Positions 18,196 through 25,315 of a stretch of 64,000 nucleotides of DNA are shown one piece after another. The stretch lies in NCBI GenBank assembly GCA_910588065.1, contig CAJUPZ010000004.1, positions 87,474 to 151,473 of the forward strand. Direction: 5' to 3'. Within the stretch, counting starts at the first letter, position 1. Each line of letters opens with the position of its first letter. The stretch comes from an uncultured Muribaculaceae bacterium. GTDB lineage: Bacteria > Bacteroidota > Bacteroidia > Bacteroidales > Muribaculaceae. The notes beneath the pieces were generated by a model. It was not told the DNA's origin, did not search any database, and saw only the letters and a program-made list of their open reading frames with translations. The position numbers and the translations under genes are program-made.

Positions 18196-21100
18196 TTGAA
18201 ACACTCAAGTACATACCTCGCAGCGGCGTGGCTCCTTTTCGGAGCCACTGCCTGCTCCGACCTCCTGGTCGAGCCTGACCCGGTGATCATTGACGATGAC
18301 ACCGAGCTGATAGGCTTTGCCATGCGGGCCGACGGTTCCGGTTGGTCGCGCGGAGCAATCACTCCTGAGGAAGATGGAGAGATTGTAGGGGCGATACCGC
18401 TACAGAATGACAGCAGAGCTGCCGGCAGCGGCAAGTTTCTGTTTCTGAAGGTGGGTGACATAAAGGACACACCTCAGCCGCAATCGCGCGGTACAGAAGT
18501 CACCAAATCAAACTTCCAGATACACTATAAGAAAATAGGACTCACAGGCATCTGTTTCTCAGGCGCATGGGATCAGCCTACCCCCGGCACTGAGCATGTG
18601 TACTATATTGTCAACGACAGTATCAAATTGTTTCGCAACCCATTGGACGGCTACGAACCTTATTGGAAACCCGATGAAAACTATTACTGGAGCGGAATAC
18701 ACAGTGAGAACATACGCTTCTTCGCATACGCTCCATATAACGCGGGAGTGGAGTTTGACACAGACCGTGTGCTTGACGGCGAGACAGCCAAGTTCAACTA
18801 CACTACACCTGCCGACATAACCCAGCAGATCGACCTCTCGGCAGATGCCATCACCTGCCCCGGCGATTTCCGCAAAACTGTGCCGCTGCAGTTTCACCAC
18901 ATCCTCTCGCAAGTCAACTTCTCTGTCGGTGACCCGATTCTTGCCGGTACAATCCACAGCATACGCGTCAAAGGAGTGAAACGCAAAGGCACATACACAT
19001 TCAACTACAACACAAACATCATCACCGCACAGAATCAGGAACCGGCAGACAAAAAAACATATGTGCCCGGCGAGTGGAGCAATATCAGCGACACCATCGA
19101 ATTCTATCTGAAAAAGGAGATTCCGATACCGGGCGACGAGCGCGACCCCTCGGTGGGCGGCGACAAAAACACTTTTGATGACGGCTGCACCCTCGGCCCA
19201 TGGTACGGCGAAGGTTGGACTGACAAGGATGATGACCGCCCGCGGCTTACCTCCGGCGAATACACCCTGTTTCTGCTGCCTCAGGAGCTGACTGAGGATG
19301 TTATTGTGGAGATTGAAATGAGCATGCCCGGAAGCGACATTCTCCTGACCTATAGGGCTCCGCTACGCACCACAGACTATCCTGCATGGGAACCCGGCAA
19401 AAAGTATGAGTACATGATCAGCAACGATGTGCTGGTGCAGTACTACCTCTACTTCAACAGCCATTTCAACCCGCAGATGTCGTACCCCAAAAACACCGAC
19501 GAGCGGCAAAACCGGCTGTTCTACAACCACGACGACAACGACGAGCCGTATGACACGCTCTACTACAGACCGCAGTACACCGGCGGCTTCGTGAACCGCT
19601 TCGTGCAGAGCTTCAGGGTCATGACCCAGGTAAACCGCAAGGGTGAGATTGTAAGCCAAAACCGCGAGGAGGTGGAGTGGCACCCGATGTATTGCGACAA
19701 AGACGGCAACGAGATAGAAAAACCGGACTGGCTCACATTCGCTTTTGACAAGGCGGGCGGCAATCTCACTGTCGAGCCGCAGGTGGCTTTCGCCCAAAAC
19801 AGACACAACAGCAAGCTGCGCGAGGCTGAGCCGGTGGGCTCACGCCAGCAGCCTGTCGACCTGTCACTGACTTACAACGGGCTGATGAACACAGCCAACA
19901 CATACATAATCAACGCTCCCGGATGGTATCAGCTGCCGCTCGTTTATGGCAACGCTATAAAAGACGGCTCTGACAACCCCTCGAGCTACAGCGTCAACGC
20001 CGCCCCGCAGATGGCCGAATACAACAAGGAGGATATGCTGTATCCGAATCTTGTGGACCACCGCGACCGCAGCATCACCACTCCCTGGATACGAAATCAG
20101 GTTGGCTCACTTAGAAGCCCCAAGGTGGTGTGGCAAAACGCTTACAATCTCGTGGATGCCGACTCGCTCGAAATCCGCGGCAACTATCTGGCATTCTATG
20201 TATCGCCGATAACCATTGGCCAGGGCAACTCGAATATCTCTGTGTGCGATGCCTCAGGAGAGATTGCCTGGAGCTGGCACATCTGGGCCACAGACTTCGT
20301 TGCAAACGCCTCAACCGGTTCCACTCGCATTACCAAAGCCGACGGCGAGTCGTTCGACTTCATGAATGTGGACATCGGCTGGCACTTCCCCGAGCCTGAC
20401 GTTGACGAAAACAATCAGGACCGTGAGGTGTACCTCAAGCTTAAACAGCACCGTCACACCACAGAGCCGAAAGCAGACCTCGAGCAGCCGGTTGATGACA
20501 ACAAGAGCCAGTTCTACACTGCTGTTTCAAAAGACCGCCTGAGAGTGCGCCAGCGCTTCTATGAGGTGAGCAAGAGCGGCGCCGCTCCATACTACCAGTG
20601 GGGCCGGCCCACCCCCACAGCCATCATGCCTCACGTAAGAGCCAGGGGCCCGCTCCATGCAACACAGCAGAAAAGGGCAATCACAAGGCGCCTGTTCAAC
20701 ATCAGCACTTGCGAGAGAGAGCTTGACGGCTGGCTCTATGAGAACTATCCCCTGAAAAAAGGCGAGGACGGCACACAGATAGTTGAGATTGCTCGCCATT
20801 TCCGCCAGAGCAACACCATCGGCACCGGTATACGTAACCCGCATGTATTCTTCCACTATGAACTTCAGAACTTCAACGGCTCCGACGATTATGTAGCAGG
20901 CGACTACAACATCAATTCAGCTGCTGTCGGCCTCACATGGTGGGGCAAGGAGGGCGGATATGCCGATGATAATTTCCCCAACAAGTCGTACCCCTCAAGC
21001 AATGCCACCTATCAGGCTTACTGGAACCTCTGGTGCATGACAAATGACGGCCGCAGCGATGCTCTGACACGCCCGGACGACAATGTTGTCAAAACAGTAT

Positions 21101-21507
21101 ATGATCCCTCTCCCGCAGGCTTCTGCGTGGCTCCCGCAAGAGCTTTCTCTTGCTTCAGCACCGACCTGTATGTCAATGCTCCCTACGGTGGAGACCCGGA
21201 GGGAGGACACGGCTACCGGTTCAGAGCCGATGACGGAATAATATTCTTCCCCGCCACAGGCTGGCTCGTTGAAAACTATCCATACACTACACCGAGTTAC
21301 GCACTCTGCCTGTGGCCCTACATCAACTATGGCGGCGAACTCATGACCTCGTCCGCATCCGCAAGGTGGTACAACACCTCGACTACCGGCAACGTATCAT
21401 CGGCATTCCACATTGCATATCAGGGATTTAGTGTAGGTGGTTTCAGCCCGAGCTACACATCCTCCCCGATATTCGGACAGCCGGTGCGCCCCATCCGCGA
21501 GAAATAA
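18196..21507 (+). CDS. Large fimbrillin-family tip-adhesin-like lipoprotein
   Basis: 1103 aa from a TTG start; signal peptide with lipobox (LLFGATACSDLL, Cys at about 20). Residues about 30-420 look like a Mfa_like fimbrillin with the hallmark LFLLPQELTEDVIVEIEMS and a closing WEPGKKYEYMI segment. A central beta-rich region follows. The C-terminus carries VYDPSPAGFCVAPARAFSCF, resembling the DPCPxGYxVP motif found in Bacteroides fimbrial tip and surface proteins. Size and position as the last gene suggest a tip adhesin. No ATG is available in a suitable place, so the TTG is chosen because it starts the signal peptide. Confidence 0.78.
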   Translation: MKHSSTYLAAAWLLFGATACSDLLVEPDPVIIDDDTELIGFAMRADGSGWSRGAITPEEDGEIVGAIPLQNDSRAAGSGKFLFLKVGDIKDTPQPQSRGTEVTKSNFQIHYKKIGLTGICFSGAWDQPTPGTEHVYYIVNDSIKLFRNPLDGYEPYWKPDENYYWSGIHSENIRFFAYAPYNAGVEFDTDRVLDGETAKFNYTTPADITQQIDLSADAITCPGDFRKTVPLQFHHILSQVNFSVGDPILAGTIHSIRVKGVKRKGTYTFNYNTNIITAQNQEPADKKTYVPGEWSNISDTIEFYLKKEIPIPGDERDPSVGGDKNTFDDGCTLGPWYGEGWTDKDDDRPRLTSGEYTLFLLPQELTEDVIVEIEMSMPGSDILLTYRAPLRTTDYPAWEPGKKYEYMISNDVLVQYYLYFNSHFNPQMSYPKNTDERQNRLFYNHDDNDEPYDTLYYRPQYTGGFVNRFVQSFRVMTQVNRKGEIVSQNREEVEWHPMYCDKDGNEIEKPDWLTFAFDKAGGNLTVEPQVAFAQNRHNSKLREAEPVGSRQQPVDLSLTYNGLMNTANTYIINAPGWYQLPLVYGNAIKDGSDNPSSYSVNAAPQMAEYNKEDMLYPNLVDHRDRSITTPWIRNQVGSLRSPKVVWQNAYNLVDADSLEIRGNYLAFYVSPITIGQGNSNISVCDASGEIAWSWHIWATDFVANASTGSTRITKADGESFDFMNVDIGWHFPEPDVDENNQDREVYLKLKQHRHTTEPKADLEQPVDDNKSQFYTAVSKDRLRVRQRFYEVSKSGAAPYYQWGRPTPTAIMPHVRARGPLHATQQKRAITRRLFNISTCERELDGWLYENYPLKKGEDGTQIVEIARHFRQSNTIGTGIRNPHVFFHYELQNFNGSDDYVAGDYNINSAAVGLTWWGKEGGYADDNFPNKSYPSSNATYQAYWNLWCMTNDGRSDALTRPDDNVVKTVYDPSPAGFCVAPARAFSCFSTDLYVNAPYGGDPEGGHGYRFRADDGIIFFPATGWLVENYPYTTPSYALCLWPYINYGGELMTSSASARWYNTSTTGNVSSAFHIAYQGFSVGGFSPSYTSSPIFGQPVRPIREK

Positions 21508-21525
21508 CAGCCCATTATAAACTTA

Positions 21526-21561
21526 AACATCCCCCGGTCAGGAAACTGACCGGGGGATGTT
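21526..21561 (+). terminator. Terminator of the fimbrial operon
   Basis: 15-bp perfect stem (core CATCCCCCGGTCA / TGACCGGGGGATG) with a 6-nt loop, 19 bp after the last fimbrial stop. The T tract on the plus side is weak (TTCATTT); on the minus side the stem is followed by TTTAAGTTT, so it may act in both directions. Confidence 0.7.
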
Positions 21562-21584
21562 CATTTCAGGAATATGTGTAAAAC

Positions 21585-21735
21585 AAAAGGATAGTCTCAC
21601 GACTATCCTTAAGCTTCAAATACACAATTATCTATAAAACAACTATTTAATATGTTAACTCTCTCTCGTTTTTCCATAGTTCTGCACTTCCGTGCAATTA
21701 AATCAATCAATTTTGCGATGTTCTTATTTATTACA
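21585..21735 (-). ncRNA. Candidate small transcript with a 22-codon ORF
   Basis: A minus-strand promoter (TTTG-N19-TAATTTTG, 21739-21769) and a minus-strand intrinsic terminator (21587-21610 plus T tract) bracket about 150 nt. Inside is an ORF from the ATG at 21677 to the TAA at 21609: 22 residues, MEKRERVNILNSCFI then DNCVFEA, ending at the first bases of the terminator stem. A TGCAC-GGAA-GTGCA hairpin (GNRA-type loop) lies just before the ATG. The stretch is AT-rich, unlike neighbouring genes. It could be an sRNA, a microprotein mRNA, or simply the 3' UTR of the tatD operon with an internal promoter. Confidence 0.4.
21587..21610 (-). terminator. Intrinsic terminator, minus strand
   Basis: Perfect 10-bp stem AAGGATAGTC / GACTATCCTT with loop GTGA read on the minus strand, followed by TTGTTTT. 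It can serve both the small transcript from 21739-21769 and the tatD operon. Confidence 0.8.
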
Positions 21736-21738
21736 TTG

Positions 21739-21769
21739 CAAAATTAAACATTTTGCATTTGACTCCAAA
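21739..21769 (-). promoter_or_regulatory. Minus-strand promoter downstream of tatD
   Basis: TTTG at 21769-21766, a 19-bp spacer, TAATTTTG at 21746-21739: one of the best consensus promoters in the window. It reads into the gap before the fimbrial operon end, where no annotated gene exists. Confidence 0.65.
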
Positions 21770-21806
21770 ATGGCACACTATATTTACAGAAATTTTAACA
21801 AAAAAA

Positions 21807-22430
21807 TCATCTATTTGTTAACCCTCCGTCCAGGAAGCAGCGCAGATTTGCTGCTATCTCATCAAAACCAACTCCTCCGAGATTGCTTATAATCCGGCTG
21901 ATGTCAAGCTGCGACTCATCAGTCTCTGCAAGTATCATGCCGGGCGGCACAGCCGGCATGGCATCCGCATTGAACCGCTCGCCGAAACTCACATAGATTC
22001 CGCTGCCGGCAAGCTGACGCGCCTCAGCTGCTCCGCCTCGGAAGCCGTGTATCGCCCAAGGCATTGTCGCGCGGCTCCGCTTACGCTCTGCAAGCAGCTC
22101 TGCGGTGCATCGCACTGAGTGGATAATAATCGGCTTTCTGAGTTCCTCGCTCAGCCGTACATGTCGCCTGAACAATTCTGTCTGCAGCTGCAGGTCACCG
22201 CCTCTAAGGCGGTCAAGCCCGCACTCTCCCACAGCCACGACATCCGGCCGTCTGAGAATCTCCGAAAGGGCATTTAAATCATCTTCTGACGCACTTTCCG
22301 TATTCCATGGGTGAATCCCCGCCGAGTAGACTTTTCCTGGCTCAAAGTCGCTGAAATGCGGCTCAACGCTGATTATGCCGGTAGTACTGTCAAGCCGGTG
22401 GGTATGAAGATCTGTCAAAACACCGCTCAT
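21807..22430 (-). CDS. TatD-family metal-dependent hydrolase
   Basis: 207 aa, shorter than the usual 255-265. TIM-barrel metallohydrolase with TDLHTHR near the start (metal-binding HxH), GIHPWN near 38, AVGECGLDRLR near 67 (metal Glu), and ETDES near 176. Several TatD positions (for example the third His in RQL...H) are abbreviated, as in the short Bacteroidales branch. The family includes 3'-5' DNA exonucleases and D-aminoacyl-tRNA deacylases. The ATG overlaps the yidD stop by 4 bp. Confidence 0.85.
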   Translation of the reverse strand: MSGVLTDLHTHRLDSTTGIISVEPHFSDFEPGKVYSAGIHPWNTESASEDDLNALSEILRRPDVVAVGECGLDRLRGGDLQLQTELFRRHVRLSEELRKPIIIHSVRCTAELLAERKRSRATMPWAIHGFRGGAAEARQLAGSGIYVSFGERFNADAMPAVPPGMILAETDESQLDISRIISNLGGVGFDEIAANLRCFLDGGLTNR

Positions 22431-22654
22431 GGCACAGGGTCATAGCCGCCGCCACCCCACGGGTGACAACGCATTATTCGTCTGAATCCGAGCCACAGCC
22501 CCTTTGCGACACCATGCTTGCGAACAGCCTCTATGGCATACTGGCTGCAGGTGGGCGTGAAGCGGCAGCAGGGCGGAAACAGCGGAGAAATACACAGCTG
22601 GTAGAAGCGTATCGGCGCTATAGCCAGCGCTTTGATTATGTCACTCGCACTCAT
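22427..22654 (-). CDS. yidD: Membrane protein insertion efficiency factor YidD
   Basis: 75 aa with the full family signature: IRFYQLCISPLFPPCCRF, TPTCSQYAIEAV and RIMRCHPWGGGGYDPVP. A small inner-membrane-associated protein that assists YidC-dependent insertion. It overlaps rnpA by 14 bp, the classic rnpA-yidD order, but rpmH and yidC are not adjacent here. Confidence 0.97.
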   Translation of the reverse strand: MSASDIIKALAIAPIRFYQLCISPLFPPCCRFTPTCSQYAIEAVRKHGVAKGLWLGFRRIMRCHPWGGGGYDPVP

Positions 22655-23036
22655 GGCTCACCGGCTCGATGGCCGCACTGATTTTACCGAGAATGCGGCA
22701 TACCGACCGCTGCGCGTCGCGGTAAGGAGTGAGCCCCTTGCCTACATAAATAAATGCGATGTCAACGCTGCTGCTCTCCGGCAAAAGAGCTCTGTTAAGG
22801 CGAAACGCCTCCCTGCATCGGCGGCGCATCAGCACACGGTCAACAGCATGCTTGAGACGCTTCTTAGGCACAGAGATGAGAAACTGCGCGCAGCTCATCC
22901 CCCTGCCGTCATTAACCCGCCACACCGCACGCCAAGGATAGGCCATGACGCTGTTGGCGTCACGCCCTAAAAACAGAGCGTCTATGGCTGTTTTTCTGCA
23001 TAGACGCTCCTTTTTATATAGCCGCAAGCCTGTCAT
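22641..23036 (-). CDS. rnpA: Ribonuclease P protein component
   Basis: 131 aa, basic, with the RNR motif (KRLKHAVDRVLMRRRCREAFR, about residues 60-80) and a preceding beta strand (AQFLISVPK). It is the protein cofactor for M1 RNA in tRNA 5' maturation. It lies 6 bp after hemD and overlaps yidD. Confidence 0.93.
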   Translation of the reverse strand: MTGLRLYKKERLCRKTAIDALFLGRDANSVMAYPWRAVWRVNDGRGMSCAQFLISVPKKRLKHAVDRVLMRRRCREAFRLNRALLPESSSVDIAFIYVGKGLTPYRDAQRSVCRILGKISAAIEPVSHECE

Positions 23037-23042
23037 GCCGCG

Positions 23043-23798
23043 TTATTCATTAGCCGTTCCGTTGTTCTCCTTGAGAAAGTTGTCAAGCGCGGCGGTCATC
23101 GACGGAGCCTTGGCTGTCGGCGCCTCGACATCGAGGCGCAGCCCGGCATCCTTCACAGCCTTGGCGGTGGTGGCGCCGAAACAACCTATCTTTATGTCAC
23201 CCTGCTCGAAATCGGGGAAATTCTTCATCAGTGATGCAATACCGCTGGGGCTGAAGAAGATGAGCATATCGTAGTCAAACTTCTCGTCCGGGCCGAAATC
23301 ATTGCTCACAGTGCGGTACATCACAGCCTTTGTATAGTTGATTTTGTGGTCGTCGAGAAGGTTGGTCTCATCCTTGTGCACATCGCTCACCGCAAAGAGA
23401 TACTTCTCCTTGTTGTGCTTCACAAGATAGGGTATAAGGTCAGCGAGTTTGCCGGTGTCGGCATGAAAAATCTTGCGTTTGCGATACACTGTGTACTTCT
23501 GCAGATACAGCGCGATGCTCTCGGTGGTGCAGAAATATTTCATGGTGTCCGGTATGCTCACACGCATCTCTTCGCACAGACGGAAAAAATGGTCTATCGC
23601 GGTGCGGGCGGTAAACACTATGGCGGTGTAATCGGATATGGAGATTTTCTGCTGTCTAAACTCTTTGGCCGTCAGTCCCTCGACCTTGATAAAGGGACGG
23701 AACACAACTTCAACACCGTATTTGTTTGCAATTTCATAATAAGGTGATTTCTCTGAAGAGGGCTTGGGCTGGGATACCAGTATCTTGTTAACTTTCAC
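23043..23798 (-). CDS. hemD: Uroporphyrinogen-III synthase
   Basis: 251 aa. N-terminal KILVSQPKPSSEKSPYYEIA and a C-terminal half with LIFFSPSGIASLMKNFP and IGCFGATTAKAVKDAG, the HemD signature of two domains joined by a two-stranded linker. The family cyclises hydroxymethylbilane in heme/siroheme synthesis. No other heme genes are adjacent; the DUF4271-hemD-rnpA-yidD order is common in Bacteroidales, where the protein may have a restricted role. Confidence 0.9.
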   Translation of the reverse strand: MKVNKILVSQPKPSSEKSPYYEIANKYGVEVVFRPFIKVEGLTAKEFRQQKISISDYTAIVFTARTAIDHFFRLCEEMRVSIPDTMKYFCTTESIALYLQKYTVYRKRKIFHADTGKLADLIPYLVKHNKEKYLFAVSDVHKDETNLLDDHKINYTKAVMYRTVSNDFGPDEKFDYDMLIFFSPSGIASLMKNFPDFEQGDIKIGCFGATTAKAVKDAGLRLDVEAPTAKAPSMTAALDNFLKENNGTANE

Positions 23799-23820
23799 GC
23801 TTACAGTCGTTTGAAATACA

Positions 23821-24708
23821 CTATCTGTTAAAAAATTGGGCTACTCGCGCCGCTATCAGCAACGGTATTATTTCCAGGCTGCAAAGGTACAAAATAAAGT
23901 ATATCAGAGAGAAAATATTGTTGTAAAAAATTCTAAATCCCTTGGTTATGAATATGATTCTTGCCAATATGTACAGAATTGCACCCGTTATGAGCATTTC
24001 CTTTCCGGCCACCGGGTTGAAGAGAACAACAAGTGCCGGCACCCACAGAAACAGCCCCAGGAGCACCTGCGAGGAGTTGAAGCCGCGCAGCCATATACTT
24101 GTGGATATGTCGGTGGTGAACACATATCCGACAGTGTAATAGCCGCACAGCTGCAGAATATAGTACACCGCCGCACAGAGTGTCAGCACGCCGGCGCTGA
24201 CAAACGGGGAGCTGTTCCCCGCCATGCGCACAGGAGCGGCAAAGTTGAGCAATATACCCTCACTGACACAGAGCAGCATGATAAGCGATATGGTCACTTT
24301 GGTTTCGCTCACCGTATGATCCTCAAACAGGTTGTCGCGCAGCTTCACACTCCACAGATCCTGCGCAAACCCCTTGAGGTATGTGGTATAATGGCGCAGA
24401 TTGAGCGCCACTATAAGGAAAACACCTATCACCATCGCTGCCACTCCGGTGTCATATCCGGGCAACACCGGCATAGGCTCGGGAGCCACTCCGCTGAGAA
24501 ATGAGTCGCCTCGTCCGGCAAACGCTATGCTTGCCTCCGCAGGATTCTCCCAGCTTCTGCACAGGCGGCCGCCAATCCACTGCGACTGCGCTGTTTCGGC
24601 AAACCCGGTGGAGTCAGTGGCGCAAACGCTCTCCGCCCCGGTCTCCGAGGTGGAAATCGTCATGAGGTCAAGCACCTCATCCGCTGCCTGCTGTCCGCTG
24701 CCTGCCAT
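23821..24708 (-). CDS. DUF4271 polytopic membrane protein
   Basis: 295 aa. About 110 residues of low-conservation N-terminus, then six or so transmembrane helices from about residue 85 (VAAMVIGVFLIVALNLRHYT onward). The HYTTYLKGFAQDLWSVKLR and FFNR-type ends resemble DUF4271. Function unknown; it consistently precedes hemD in this order of bacteria. It lies 22 bp before hemD. Confidence 0.85.
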   Translation of the reverse strand: MAGSGQQAADEVLDLMTISTSETGAESVCATDSTGFAETAQSQWIGGRLCRSWENPAEASIAFAGRGDSFLSGVAPEPMPVLPGYDTGVAAMVIGVFLIVALNLRHYTTYLKGFAQDLWSVKLRDNLFEDHTVSETKVTISLIMLLCVSEGILLNFAAPVRMAGNSSPFVSAGVLTLCAAVYYILQLCGYYTVGYVFTTDISTSIWLRGFNSSQVLLGLFLWVPALVVLFNPVAGKEMLITGAILYILARIIFITKGFRIFYNNIFSLIYFILYLCSLEIIPLLIAARVAQFFNR

Positions 24709-24720
24709 TTTAAGTATCTG

Positions 24721-25257
24721 TTACTTCAACGCTGTTTCAACCGCCTCATCCGCCGTGGAGGCTACGCTCCATAGCCCTTCTCCGCTGCCGCGCATGAAGC
24801 CTTGCTCCTTGATGCGTGCAAGCATCTGAAGGAGGGGGTCGTAATAGCCGTAGGTATTGAGAATCACAACATTGCCGGTATATAATCCGAGCTGACGCCA
24901 GGTTATTATCTCCATCAGCTCGTCGAGAGTGCCGACTCCACCCGGCAGGGCTATCACACCGCTGCTCATCCGGGCCATGGTGTGCTTGCGTGTGTGCATA
25001 TCCGGGGCGGTGAGCATGGTTGTCAGCCGGTCATGCTGCCACCCCTTGGCAACCATGAAATCGGGCAGAATACCTATAGCCTCGCCCTCGGCATCCACCG
25101 CGCCTTCAATGGCAGCGGCCATAAGGCCACCCCTGCCTCCTCCGCTAACAAGCGGCCTGCCGGCAGCGGCCACAAGACTCCCCACGCGGTACGCAGCGGT
25201 CTTATATACCTCTGCGATATCGCTGCACGATGCGCCATACACGCATATTCCTTTCAT
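24721..25257 (-). CDS. LOG-family nucleotide phosphoribohydrolase (TIGR00730)
   Basis: 178 aa from the ATG at 25257 (MKGICVYGASCSD). The frame opens at 25287, but the first residues there are encoded by a TACCTTTG promoter box, so the longer start is unlikely. Rossmann fold with SGGGRGGLMAAAIEGA (about 48-63), and the LOG signature ALPGGVGTLDELMEIITW (about 108-125). The family cleaves nucleoside 5'-monophosphates (cytokinin ribotides in plants and actinobacteria). First gene of the hemD-rnpA-yidD-tatD run. Confidence 0.9.
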   Translation of the reverse strand: MKGICVYGASCSDIAEVYKTAAYRVGSLVAAAGRPLVSGGGRGGLMAAAIEGAVDAEGEAIGILPDFMVAKGWQHDRLTTMLTAPDMHTRKHTMARMSSGVIALPGGVGTLDELMEIITWRQLGLYTGNVVILNTYGYYDPLLQMLARIKEQGFMRGSGEGLWSVASTADEAVETALK

Positions 25258-25274
25258 TTCCGGATTCATACCTG

Positions 25275-25282
25275 CAAAGGTA
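25275..25282 (-). promoter_or_regulatory. -7 promoter box for the LOG-hemD-rnpA-tatD operon
   Basis: TACCTTTG on the minus strand, 18 bp upstream of the chosen ATG at 25257. No -33 TTTG at 19-21 bp. It decides the start choice of the LOG gene. Confidence 0.5.
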
Positions 25283-25315
25283 CGCAAAATTTCCCGGACT
25301 CACAGCCATGCGCCC

